Below, piece by piece: positions 1 through 12,400 of a stretch of DNA of 64,000 nucleotides. A program made the position numbers and the translations under genes. The DNA comes from Stenocarpella maydis (Eukaryota; Ascomycota; Sordariomycetes; Diaporthales; Diaporthaceae): assembly GCA_002270565.1 (NCBI GenBank), contig NQMI01000105.1, positions 89,681-153,680 of the forward strand. The letters are read 5' to 3'. Each line of letters starts with the position of its first letter. The stretch's first letter is position 1. The notes beneath the pieces were generated by a model. It searched no databases, was not told the DNA's origin, and saw only the letters and a program-made list of their open reading frames with translations.

Positions 1-654
1 ATTCTAAGGGTATTCAGAAGTCTAGTCTTATTAGGGTGTATCCCATTCTATTATATTTTTAATATAGGTGCTAGTTCTTAAAGTCGTTATATTTATATAT
101 ATGCTTAATATCCTTATCTAGGTATTATTAGGGAAACCAGTTATACTTAGTTTTCTCCCTTATATATTCCTTACATCCATTATAAATATATAAGACCCAG
201 GAGATATCTTTATATTTGTTATATATAAGATACATATATCCTATATCTCCTAGCCTTCTATATTCCTAAGTAGGGTATTTTATAGTTTCTTCAAAAGGTC
301 TTCCTATAATTATAACTACTATAATATTAGTTCTTAGGGCTAGAAGGGGTGCTTATCCTAGGTAGTCTTACGGTTCCTTCTACTATATTTATAGCATAAA
401 TATAGCCTATAAGATAGTTTTTCCTTCTATTTTAAAGTCAATCTATAGGAGTTCCTCCCTATTTCCTATTGCTAGGGTTCTTCCCTACTTTCTTAAAGAA
501 TTCTTAAGAAACCATCTAATAGCTTCCTTATTACTATAATGAGTAGTATAGCTATTGTTAAAGTAAGCTATCCAACTAAATAATACATATATTATCCTAA
601 GTTTCTAGAGATTCTTTATTAATAGGATAGGCTGCTATTAAGCCTTATCCTTCT
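1..654 (-). mobile_element. Ty3/gypsy gag C-terminal relic (RIP-mutated)
   Basis: The reverse strand translates, with many stops, into the same stretch that follows the gag zinc-knuckle region at 10,820-11,230 and again near 56,800-57,130 (shared peptide pieces such as NNSY-T-YYSNKEA). It is therefore a copy of the same gypsy family, cut by the window edge. No intact reading frame remains. Confidence 0.6.
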
Positions 655-1104
655 AATGTTTCTTATACTAGAACTTATTGGAAGGTACGATACTGGATCG
701 AAGTGGTTCAGGGGGCTGCAGAGTACTGGTTGGAAAACTTGTGATTGCTTGTTGCTATCTGGTACTGATTTTGAGTGGGCTTCCGTAAGCCCTCCTCATA
801 TACCCTCCGACATCGTCTCACCCCGCAGCACGCTGCGGGTGGCTCTAGTGCAAGTTTGCAAATGACGAAGAATCTAGTCAAAAACCAACCTACTTTAACC
901 CCAAATAACCCAACTACCCTAACCCATACGCCTATAAAAATACATACAGATATATATCAGAAGCTAGCCTTCCGATTGGTTTACTTAACAAAGAATTTGG
1001 GCAAGAAATAAGTCTGATGCAGAGGTTTAAATTTGGGGTAGTTATATACCCTAAAAATCAACTCACGGCCATACAAGTCATCTCCCGTCACGCACGCACT
1101 GGGC
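655..1104 (-). repeat. Diverged LTR, family 1, truncated
   Basis: This stretch aligns with the family-1 LTR at 7,926-8,517. It shares the hairpin around GGGCTTCCGTAAGCCC, the TATA-like site on the minus strand and the CACGCACGCACTGGGC block. It is cut at about 1,105, where family-2 LTR sequence (TGTTATGAACC) begins. The small ORFs here are LTR sequence, not genes. Confidence 0.6.
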
Positions 1105-1119
1105 TGTTATGAACCACAG

Positions 1120-1560
1120 TGTTATGAACCACCAAGCATCAGCGGCTGACTACCGCAGAAGACAACCCCGCAGGTCGGGAAACAGCTCCCAAAAAGGTCA
1201 TCCCACCTGATCCAATCAGTAACGCCACCTTATTAGGGTTAGGGTCAGGGACCTACTAGAATCAATAGGATCTATATCAACTCCATTAAGCAACGCCTAG
1301 TTAATAGTATTACTATCAAGCCTATTAAATCACTAAAGAGTCAGAATATATATATAAATATAGTTATTATCCTAGTAGATAGCTTTCATAAGATAGACCC
1401 TTCAATCATTAATCTAAGTATTTAATCCCAGCATTAGATAGCCTTATAGCTAGTATTTATTATTAATCAACAATATTACTTATCAAGCACTTAATAATAT
1501 ATTCTAAATATAAACCCTAATCTTTTAAACTTAATATACTTAAAAACCCTCTAATTATTA
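1120..1560 (+). repeat. LTR family 2, RIP-mutated copy
   Basis: It begins with TGTTATGAACCACC and matches the copies at 8,917-9,370 (plus strand) and 3,292-3,728 (minus strand). The start motif is also present 15 bp upstream at 1,105, so the boundary is partly duplicated. The right end is approximate. A gag relic follows, as expected for a 5' LTR. Confidence 0.55.
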
Positions 1561-1639
1561 TATTTTAATAACTCTTATTTGTATATTACTATATAGACTT
1601 TAAGCAATATTATATATAAAACACTTTATAATATTAGAC

Positions 1640-3039
1640 TCTAAAATAACCACTCCCACTTGCGATCTCTTAAACAAGCTTGGTAATATTACTAGTCAGC
1701 TAACTGCTAATCCTTAGGTATAGGAGTTAGCCAATAAGGTAGCCCGACTCCATATTTTTATAAATAAGTAAGCCCGCTAGAGTCAGGAAATGAAATAACT
1801 CCAGGAGGAAATTGCTACCCTATAAGCAGGAGCTAATATTATTAATACCCTAATCTAAATAAAAGAATATATTAAACTTAATACTCTAGCCCCATATAAT
1901 AGAACTGCTGGATAACTTCAGGCATACCTAATGCAGGTTAGGGCCTGCTAGCGTTTTTATAGATTAGATGTACAGCCTAATGGGAAGAGGGTTATGTATG
2001 CATCCTCCTTCCTTAAAGGATAGGCCTTAGCTTGGTTTAAACCTTATTTAACTAACTTTATTAATATAGAATCATTTGAAGCCTGCAAGCTTAAAACATA
2101 ATAAATTTTTAGCAGCTATAAAGGCTATAAGAATACCCTTAGGTTCCTATTCCAGGACCTAAATAAAAAACAATAGGTGGAAAGAGACCTAGCGAATTGT
2201 AGATAGTACGGCTTAGTAATCAACTATACTGCAGAATTCTAGTAAATCTATATTAAAATTAACTATACTAATAATATAAGGAAATTTATATTCTATTATA
2301 AATTGAAGGATAAAGTAAAGGATAAACTTAATAAGATTATAAACTAACCTAATGATTTTTTATACTATAGAGAAATAGCTATCTAGATTAATAATAAACT
2401 TGATAAATACTACTTAAAAAAGAAGAAATAAACTTCTAAATAACCCCTATTTTATAAATATAAACTAAATATAGGAAGGAAGTATTAGAAACTAAGCACT
2501 TAGTAGGGATAGTATACAGGCCCTATGGAGCTGAATGTTACCTAATGTAAGAATAAGAAAAGCATTAAATGCTATAACTATAGTAAGATAGGATACTTTG
2601 CTTTAGAATATAGGGCTCTAAAGAAGAATACGGACTGGAAATTAGTACCCAAAGGAACCCAATAGGCTAATGAAGCTACCCATTAGGTTAATATAGCTGC
2701 TTGCAGCACATAAGGACCACCTAGGTCCAAACCGCAATAGAAACTTGCAAATAAGTACTATATTTATGGAATAAATATATATAACTAATATTAGGTATAT
2801 CCAGATTAGGACCCGGATGAAGAATATAACTTTTATAACCTTAATAAAGAAGACCTTTATAATAGTTTATACTTCTTATAATGTACTAAGTCCTTATATA
2901 AAAAACACTAAAAGGATAAGGCTTAGTAGCAGCCTATCCCACTAATAAAGAATCCCCAGAAGCCTAGAATGATATATATATTACTTAGTTAGATAGCTTG
3001 CTTTAATAATAGCTGTACTACTTATTATAGTAATAAGTC
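1640..3039 (+). mobile_element. Ty3/gypsy gag relic (RIP-mutated)
   Basis: Forward translation gives a gag-like protein interrupted by TAG/TAA. A capsid-like part contains YASSFLKG and ALAWFKPYL, followed by a decayed CCHC knuckle (KCYNYSKIGYFALEY). It is nearly collinear with the copy at 9,470-10,830. The gag is cut at 3,040 where a family-1 LTR fragment starts; the other copy continues uninterrupted at that point, so the LTR marks a nested insertion. Confidence 0.65.
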
Positions 3040-3290
3040 TGATGAATTTATGCTATAGAATAGCATTCAGTTCAGCGTGTGTTTCGGCAGGGTCGCAGTA
3101 TGGTGCTCTGAGGCGAATTGGGACGATTGACAATGGTCTGGACAACTTTGTATTGAATTAAGTTGGGCTTCTGTAAGCCCTCCTTATATACCCTCCGACG
3201 TCGTCTCACCCCTGGGCACGCTGCGGTAGGCTCTGGTGCAAATTTGCAAATGCCGGAAAATTCGCCCTTCCAACACACCATCTTTGGTTC
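3040..3290 (-). repeat. LTR family 1, 3' part, inserted in gag
   Basis: It starts with TGATGAAT, the inverted terminus of family 1, and follows the 7,926 copy closely until a single unknown base at 3,291. There homology to family 1 stops and family-2 LTR begins. The junction is either a real recombination point or an assembly join. Confidence 0.7.
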
Positions 3291-3291
3291 N

Positions 3292-3728
3292 TAAACCTGA
3301 AAGATCAAGGGTTTATGTTCGGAATACGTTGTTAGGCGGTGGTTGAGCAATATTGTTGACTGACAATGATCACTAGCTGTGAGGCTATCCAATGCTGGGA
3401 TTGAATACTTAGATTGACGACTGAAGAGTCTGTCCTATGAAAGCTATCTACTGTGGTGATGGCCATGTCCTTTTATGTTCTGACTCTTCATCCGTCGTGG
3501 TGATAGACCGTATGGACCGCTCGTCGACTTGCGCGGTCCAGCCTTGGGGTCGACTGGACCGCTCGTCGGTCCTGTCGGTCCATCCTGGTTGGTGGGTCCC
3601 TGAACCTAACCCTGATAAGGTGGCGTCACTGATTGGATCAGGTCGGACGACCTTTTCGGGAGCTGGCCCCTGGCCTGCGGGGTTGTCTTCTGCGGTAGTC
3701 AGCCGCCAACACTGGGTGGTTCATAACA
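3292..3728 (-). repeat. LTR family 2, little-mutated copy
   Basis: The reverse complement starts TGTTATGAACCACCC at 3,728 and aligns with the copies at 1,120 and 8,917. This copy is visibly richer in GC. At aligned positions the other copies carry T for C and A for G, as in CAGTCGTC against TAATCATC. It therefore looks younger or less exposed to RIP. The 100-residue ORF it contains is LTR sequence. Confidence 0.65.
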
Positions 3729-3779
3729 TAACTGTCTAAGGTTATCTAATGCTAATAATGAACTAGTATATATATACTA

Positions 3780-6700
3780 GGTTAGCATAAGTATAGCATC
3801 TTTACGCATCTAGCTCTATATTAGAGTATTAATAAGGGTTGGTAATAAAATGCATTATTTAAAAGCCCTAATAGACTTTAAAGTAAAAAAGAACCTAATT
3901 AACTATAGTATAGTAGAAGTATATAATATTACTACTTTACTACTAGCTCATTTCTAATAATTATTAATAGGAGAATATTACCTATCTATAGGAGTTATTT
4001 AATATTTCTTAAGATCTATAATAATATAGGCATTATATATATATAGTATTATTACTTTATAATTACTAACCTTTTAAATACTAGCATAATATTAGGGTTC
4101 CTATAGCTAGAGGCTACTAACCCTTTAATCTAATAGAGATAACACTAATGACACTTCCCTATTTATTAGGACTAACTTAATATAGACCCTATACCTAAGC
4201 AACTCTTAAGCTATAAAGCAATAGTAGCCCTAATCTCTTACCTGCTACTATCTAACTAGGAGGGAGAGTTCGCTACTGCACTAGGGGCTTGAGGTAAAAG
4301 TAATACACCTAAGAAGCACGTTTCTAATAAATATAAAGACTTTTAGGACCTTTAGTTAAATAAAGGAGTCTAAAGACTATTAGAATACTATATTACTAAC
4401 TATAATATTGACTTCAAGGAAGGAATATAATTACCTTAGGGCCTAGTATACTCCTTATCAGGCTTAGAATTTAAAATATTTAGAAGCTACTTAAATAAAA
4501 TACTAGCATAAACTTAAATCCAGCTATCTACTAGCCTAGCTAGAGCACTAATTATATTTATACTTAAGAAAGGGGGCAAGCTATACCTTTATATTAACTA
4601 TTATATACTAAACTAGCTTATATATAAGGATCGCATATTACTACTACTCATTATAGAAATCCTTAACTTACTTACTGAGGCTAAAGTTTATATAAAACTG
4701 GACTTAAAAGAAGCTTCCTACTAGCTCAGGATCCACATAAGCGATAAATAAAAGATAGCATTTTAAACTAAATACAGCTGCTTTAAATATACTATTATCA
4801 CCTTTAAGCTCACTAACACCCCAGCTACATTCCAGGCCAATATTAATAAAGCACTAATAGGGCTAATAGATATATCCTATATTATATACCTCGATAATAT
4901 ACTAATATATAGTAGTATTAACTGGGCATATATGCAATATATATATAGTATTTTCAATCAGCTATAATAATAGGGATTATACCTTAATATTAATGAGTGT
5001 AAGTTCTAAGTAATAAAAGTAGAGTACTTAGGGTTTATTATTATACTAGAGTGCATTACTATAGAATAAAATTATATTATAGCCATTATAGACTGGCTAC
5101 TCTTATATAGCATTTATAGTATCCTTGTATTCCTTAGGTATATTGGGCTCTATAGGCATTTTGTTAAATCCTACTTAAAAATCAGCACCCTATTAACTAA
5201 CTGCTTAAAGGGAGGCAATATAGAAAGGTTAGATCTACTAAATAAAGCAAGAATAGAATTTAAGTACTTAAAACTACTATTTACTATAATACCATTACTA
5301 TACTATTCTAATTCTACATTATTAATATGCCTTAAAACTAATATATTTACAATTATAATAGGAGAGATTATCTTATAATCATTTAATACAAAATAGCATC
5401 TTATTACTTTCCACTTCAGGAAGCTAACGTTAATAAAAGTATATTATAATATAAATATAAATTTATTTATAGTTTTATAAATTTAAAAAAAAAACTATTT
5501 TAAATAATTCATTATATATTGAGGACTATTATAAAAATTATAAACTATCTAAACCTAAAATACTAGCATATAAAAAGGAACCTATTAGTAGACTAGTTAT
5601 ACTAGGTAAATATACTTATAGCTTATAATATTATTATGAAATACTATCTTAATATAAAGAACTCAGTAGATGGCCTCTTAGGAAGGCCTAACTAAATAAG
5701 TAATAAGTCTATAGTAAAGGAACTATAAAGACTCTATAACTTTACATAAATAGTATATATAGATGCCTAGGGCTATAACTATAGTAAAACAGATAGGCTG
5801 GATACCTAGGTTGTAGGCCTGGAAGACCAAAAGGGTAGTAATAATGCAGTATAATTACGTAATTACTAGGCTATATATATAGTTCCTTATAACCAAAGTA
5901 TACATTTAGGGGCACTTTTATATAATATAGTAATAATATATAAGTAGCATAAATAGCCTGTAAGGGTATCTATTACAGAATTATAATAAGACGATACTTC
6001 TATTATTATTATAAGAATATAGTATAGGAGGCAAATATATAGCATAAAAGCTAGAAAGATTTATTTTATATAAGATAACTGACTTTAATTTAATAATAAG
6101 GTATATACATCTAATAAACTACTAATAAGACTATAGTTATTAAGAGTATATTATAATTATAAGCTAGCTAGCCATCTAGGCATAAGCAAGTTAATAAAGT
6201 TACTTATATATAATTACTTCCAGAATTTCTTTACAAGTATATAAAGATATTTATTAATATATATATAATTTACTAATAAGTAAAAGTACTTAAATATAAG
6301 CTACTTAGCTTCCTTGTAGTACTGCTACTATTTACAAGATTATAATAAAGGATTTTAATAAAGTTTATTATAAAGTTACTACTATTAATTAATCTATATA
6401 ACAATAACCTATGTAATTCTACTCTAATAAATATAAATATATTTAGAAAGTATACTATTCACATTATTATAAATATATAACTTATAAATAGCAGTCTTAT
6501 TAATTTTCTAATAGACTATACTTTTATAACATATAGGATACCTAATGGGATTATCTTAGACTAGGGAAACCTATATATAAGTTACTTTTAGGAATAGCTT
6601 TATGCTATTCTAGCCATAAAGTAGCACCTAAGTACTACTTTCTATCCTTAAATAAATAAGCAAATTAAGAAGCAAAACTAAAATGTAAAGCATTATTTAT

Positions 6701-7380
6701 AGGAATATAGGAGCAATATATAAGTAAATGAAACATAGCTTCTCCTTGATATCTAATTTATATATAATAGTATAGTATACTTAGGTATTAAGATTATACC
6801 CTCCTTTATACTCTTTTATTGTTATCTTAAACTATTTATAGATATAGTAGTGCTACTACTAAGTAATATTTTAGGGGCAGATAAGAGGGGTTAGGATGCT
6901 AAGGATAGATTCATAATGATTATATAATACTTGGATAATATAAATATAAAATATGTAAAATAATATAATTATTATTGTATTAACAGGTAATTTAAGAAAG
7001 GAGAATTGGTAATAATATCTATTAAGTACTTATTATGGAAGTATAAGAATAATAAACTTACTATAAAGTATTTAGTCTTATTTAAAATAGTAAAAGTAAT
7101 AGGCTAATATAGCCTAGTATATTAGCTAGAGCTACCTAAATAATATTAAATATATAATATAGTATTGTTTATAGTATTAAAGCTATATAGAAGCTGTAAA
7201 GAAGAAGAGCTTAAGCTATAACTAGAAAATAATATATTTAAGGAAGATAAATTTATGGTAGAGGCTATACTAGAATATTAAAGACTATTAAGCTAGTAAT
7301 AATACTTAATCTAATAAAAGAAGTATAGTAATTAAATTAATACATAGGAGCTATTTAAAAACCTTTATAATGAATTTCGA
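3780..7380 (+). mobile_element. Ty3/gypsy chromovirus pol relic (RT, integrase, chromodomain)
   Basis: Forward translation with many stops shows a reverse transcriptase at about 4,540-4,930, with KGGKLYLYINY, KLDLKEASY, TNTPATFQ and YLDN where YLDD is expected. Integrase-like sequence follows. At about 7,250-7,375 there is a chromodomain-like tail (VEAILEY, LFKNLYNEF), which marks a chromovirus. TAG replaces Gln and Trp codons throughout, as RIP would cause. It cannot encode an active enzyme. Its LTRs are not clearly assignable. Confidence 0.7.
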
Positions 7381-7925
7381 ATATCGTAATATAAAAAATA
7401 AGTAATATAGGGGTAGTAAAGCTATAAAAGGGGCGCCTAAAGTATAGGACTCCTTAATTGCTAAAGAAAATTAGGGGGTTGTTTTTAGAGTCTCCTACCT
7501 TACTCTCTAAGTAACTATAATATAGCTGTACCATATACATAGCGCTACTACTCTTTATCATCCTTCTTATCCTCTTAAGCATTAATAATATAATTGGTAA
7601 TAGTAGCAACCTTATTAATAGTTTCGGCAAGCTGCTTAAATATAGTAATATTATAGTATCCAAGCAATAGGAACTTAATATTATTACTCGAGGGAAGCAA
7701 TAAGAGTATAATAGTAATAATAATCTTACTCTTCTTAGACAGGAGTAGGCAGATAGCTTCTTAGGCTTAGGCTAGGTCCTTAATCTTAAGGGTATAAGAG
7801 AGGGGCTTAATAATATTGAAAGGAATCTATTATAATATTAGTAAAGCTTATAAATGCTATAAGTTTAAGTATTATATAATAAGCGTATTAGGAATAAAAC
7901 TTATAAGAATATAGTTACCCTTATC
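7381..7925. other. AT-rich, no gene recognised
   Basis: RIP-mutated sequence between a pol relic and an LTR. The 69-residue minus-strand ORF at 7,454-7,663 is low-complexity Ile/Leu-rich translation and has no recognisable domain. Confidence 0.5.
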
Positions 7926-8517
7926 TGATGAATTTGTGCTATAAAATAGCATTCAGTTCAGCGTGTGTTTCGGCAGGGTCGCAGTGTGGTGCTCTGAGGC
8001 GAATTCGGACGATTGACAATGGTCTGGACAACTTTGTATTGAATTAAGTTGGGCTTCTGTAAGCCCTCCTTATATACCCTCCGACGTCGTCTCACCCCTG
8101 GGCACGCTGCGGTCGGCTCTGGTGCAAATTTGCAAATGCCGGAAAATTCGCCCTTCCAACACACCATCTTTGGTTCCAAGCAGCCAGCCAACCATAGCCC
8201 TAGCAATGCCCAAATTAAGTACATACAAACTTCAGAAATCAGGCTATCCAATGCACTAAGTCATATACTTTTTGGGTAAGAAATAAGGGTAATGCAGAGG
8301 TCTGAATTAAGGTGCAAATGCAGGCCAAAATAATCGACTCACGGCCACCAAACTCATCTTGCGTCACGCACGCACTGGGCGTACTTAGCGAAAATCGCCT
8401 GACTCGCAAGTCTAGGGTAACTCCTTGCTAGGAAGTCTAGGGTAACTCCTTACAACGAAGTCTAGGGTAACTCCTTGCACGGAGTACCAACGCCCTGCTG
8501 AGCGGTTCCGTTTAACA
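7926..8517 (-). repeat. LTR family 1, full length (592 bp)
   Basis: The inverted copy runs from TGATGAAT to TTTAACA, so in sense orientation it is TGTTAAAC to TTCATCA, the TG...CA ends typical of LTRs. Sense features are three tandem copies of about 25 bp with core AGGAGTTACCCTAGACTT, a TATATAAGG box and an adjacent GGGCTT/AAGCCC hairpin. No clean 5-bp target-site duplication is visible (TTATC left, CCTTA right). ORFs of 76-97 residues recur in every copy and are not genes. Confidence 0.8.
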
Positions 8518-8916
8518 CCTTATTACTCTTATAATAGTGCTAATAGTAGTAGCTAGTTCCTAGAGAAATATTAGTAAAATAAGTATTTACAGGAGACTTA
8601 TATAGGTATAATAGAGATATAGTATAGGTATAATATACTACTCTAATTAAAGCAATAAATCTCCTCCTCCTTAAAGGGCTCGTTCTCCTTAGCAGTATTC
8701 TAGTAGGCTAAAAACTTAATTTATAAGGCATATACATAGTATAAACACTACTTATATATAGGGTGCATAATACTCTCCTAAGCGGGACTAGCTTTAGCTA
8801 CTTTCTTTATCTTCTTTTATATTACCTTATCAGTATTATCGAGATATTATGGGGGAGTAGTGCCTAAAGAAAACTAAAAAGGGGAATACTTATAGCTAGG
8901 ATAAAAGGGAGGGTAC
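8518..8916. other. AT-rich relic between LTRs, no gene
   Basis: RIP-mutated sequence. The minus strand gives broken, retroelement-like peptide pieces but no assignable domain. A family-2 LTR starts at 8,917. Confidence 0.4.
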
Positions 8917-9370
8917 TGTTATGAACAACCAAGCATCAACGGCTGACTACCACAGAAGACAACCCCGCAGGTCGGGAAACAGCTCCCGAAAAGGTCGTCC
9001 CGCCTGATCCAATCAGTAACGCCACCTTATCAGGGTTAGGGTCTGGCTCGCCACGCTTAATTGCAAGCCATACAAGCACGCTCACAGGATAAAGCATTAA
9101 GCCTCATGCAATAGCTTAATGGCTCAACATGCAAGCCTGCAAGCTACTAAAGAGTCAGAATATATATACAGATATAGTTATCACCACAATAGATAGCTTC
9201 TATAAAACAGACTCTTTAATCATCAATCTAAGTATTTAACCCCAATATTAAATAGCCGTACAGCTAGTAATCATTATTAGTTAACAATATTGCTTAATAA
9301 CTACCTAATAATATATTCTAAATATAAACTCTTAATCTTTTAGGTTTAATATACTTAGAAACCCTCTAAT
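8917..9370 (+). repeat. LTR family 2, RIP-mutated copy
   Basis: It starts TGTTATGAACAACC and aligns with the copies at 1,120 and 3,292-3,728, with mainly C-to-T and G-to-A differences from the less mutated copy. It precedes a gag relic in the same orientation, consistent with a 5' LTR. The right boundary is approximate. Confidence 0.6.
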
Positions 9371-9469
9371 CATTATATTTTAATAACTCTTATTCATACA
9401 TTGCTATATAAACTTTAAGCAATATTATATACGGAACCCTTTATAATATCTAACTCCAGAATAACTACC

Positions 9470-12400
9470 CCTACCCGTAACCTTCTCTATAAGCTAAATA
9501 AACTTACTAATAATGAAACTATGGACACCTATGTCCAGGAACTAGCTAATAAGGTTGGGCAGCTGTGCCTCCTTATAAAAGGATAAGCTTAATGTAATAT
9601 AGAAGTTGAATAGCTTTAATAGAAAATTACTACCCTCTGAGTAGGAGCCAATATTATCAATACCCTAATCCAGATAAAGGAATATATTAAGCTTAATACT
9701 TTAGCCCCCTATAATGGAACTACTGGATAACTTCAGGCATACCTAATATAGGTTAGGGCCTATTAGTGCTTCCATGAGTTAGAGGCGCAGCCGAATGGGA
9801 AAAGGGTTATATATGCATCCTCTTTCCTTAAAGGATGAGCTTTAGCTTGGTTTAAACCCTATTTAATTGATTTTATCAATACGCAATCATTCAAAGCCTA
9901 TAAGCTTAAAATGCAGCAGATTTTCAATAGCTATAAAGGCTATAAAAACGTCCTTAGGTCCCTATTCCAGGACCCAAATAAGGAATAATAAGCAGAAAGA
10001 GACCTAGTGAATTACAAATAGTGCAATTTAATAATTAGTTATACTGTAGAATTCTAGCGAATTCATACTAAAATTGACTATACTAATAATATAAAGGAAT
10101 TCATATTTTATGATGAATTAAAGAATAAAATAAAAGATAAACTTAGTAAAATTATAAACTAACCTAATGATTTTCTATACTATATGGAAATAGCTATCTA
10201 GATTAATAATAGGCTTTATAAATACTGCTTGAAAAAAAAATGATAGACTTCTAAATAACCCCTATTCTATAAGTATAAACCAAATACGGGAAAGAAGTAT
10301 CAGAAACCAAGCACCTAATGGGGATAGCATATAGGTCCTATAGAGCTAGATGCTACTTAATATAAGAATAAGAAAAGCATTAAGTACTACAACTATAATA
10401 AGATAGAATACTTTGCTTTAGAATATAGGGCTCTAAAGAAGAATAGGGACTGGAAGTTAGTACCTAAGGGAACCCAATAGGCTAATAAAGCTACCTATCA
10501 GGCCAATATAGCTGCTTACAGCATATAGGGACCACCCAGGTCCAAACTATAATAAGTACTTATAAATAAATACTATATCTATAGAACAAATATATATGAC
10601 TAATATTGAGTATATTTAGATTAGAACCTAAATAAAGAATGTAACTTCTGTAATCCTAATAAAGAAGATGTTTATAATAATTTATACTTCTTATAATGCA
10701 CTAAGTCCTAGTATAAGAAACATTAGAAGGATAAGGCTTAGTAGTAGCCTGCCTTACTAATAAAGAATCCCCAGAAGCCCAGGATAATATATATATTGCT
10801 TAATTGGATAGCTTGCTTTAATAATAGCTATGCTACTTATTATAGTAATAAGGAAGCTACTAGATAGTTTCCTAAGAATACTTTAGAAAAGTAGGGAAGA
10901 ACTCTAGTAGTAGGAAATAGAGAGCAGCTCCTGCAGATTGACCCTAGAATGGAAGGAAAACCTATCCTATAGGCCATACTTGCACTATGAATATAGTGGA
11001 AGGAATCGCAAGAGTACCTAGGATAAGCGCTCCTTCTAGCCCTAAGGACTAATATTATAGCAGTTATGATTATAGGAAGACCTTTTAAAGAAACTATAAA
11101 ATAGCCTACCTAGGAATATAAAAGACTAGAAGATACAGGATGTATGTGTTAAATATATAACAAGTATAAGAATATCTCCTGGGTATTATGTATCTATAAT
11201 AGATATAAGGAATATATAAGGGAGAAAACTAAGTATAATCGGTTTCCCTAATAATACCTAGATAAAGATATTAAGCATATATATAAGTATAATAACTTTA
11301 AGAGCTAGCACATATATTAGAAATATAAAGGGATGGGATATACCCTAATAAAGCTGGACTCCTGGATACCCTTGGAATGCCTATGAAACCCTAGCAGATG
11401 GGTGGATTGTAAAGAGCTAATTTGCAAGGTATACATACTCAATAAGGCTCAAGATTAGCATATACTAGGGCAGCAGGAGCTGCTGCTCAAATCCCTAATA
11501 ATAGAGAAATGGGACTATAGCTTATAATAGCTAATTAATAACCTATAAGAATTACAAGATATTACTAAGTAAAACCTTAAAAGCATTAAGAAGGTTCTAG
11601 TAGCAGATAAGTAGTTAAAAAACTAGAAGGGCTATTTATAAAACCTCAGATAGCAACTAACTACATTATAAGGTACTTATGCGCAATAGCAAGCAACTAT
11701 AGCCACCTAATAGTTTAGGTTGAGCTAGAAGTCTACACATGCTTAGCACTCATTAATAGTAGAGCACAAGGGAATTTTATATCTTTAACAGTAGTAAATA
11801 AGTACTACCTACTATAATATAAGAAGAGGGAACCCTAGGGACTTCATATAGTGGATAGAACGCAGTATCTTCTAGTAATAAGAATTATAATCTTTAAAGA
11901 TAATCCCCTTTAGTTTGGATTTCAAACTAAATATGGGCTTACTCTTATTTCATATTCCTAATATAAGCAAATTATTAGTTATTCTTAGGGATCACTTAAG
12001 TTAGAAGACATTACTTTCCTCATATTAGGGCTATTAGCTAGACTCTTTAAGATAATGCTGTGCCCTAAAGGAAGGTTGCAATTAATAGCAAGAGAAGGAG
12101 TTATATTACCAAGGATAGCAAATAGGTGATGCACTTAAATAGACCCACAAATACCTCTGGGAGTAGGCAAAAGGCCCGGCTTCAGGAAGATAGAGAAGGA
12201 TTAAGCTACTCAAGCACCTTACAGAAGGACCAAAGCTAATTAAAAGATCGCTACTTCAGCACAACCAGTTAGTATATAATATAGGAAATATAATGATACC
12301 TCCTTTACCTAGAGAAAGGAAAGGAATAAAATAAGATTAATAGACTGTCATGAATACTAAAAGACTATTATGAATTCAAGAAAGTATTCCAGGAATAACT

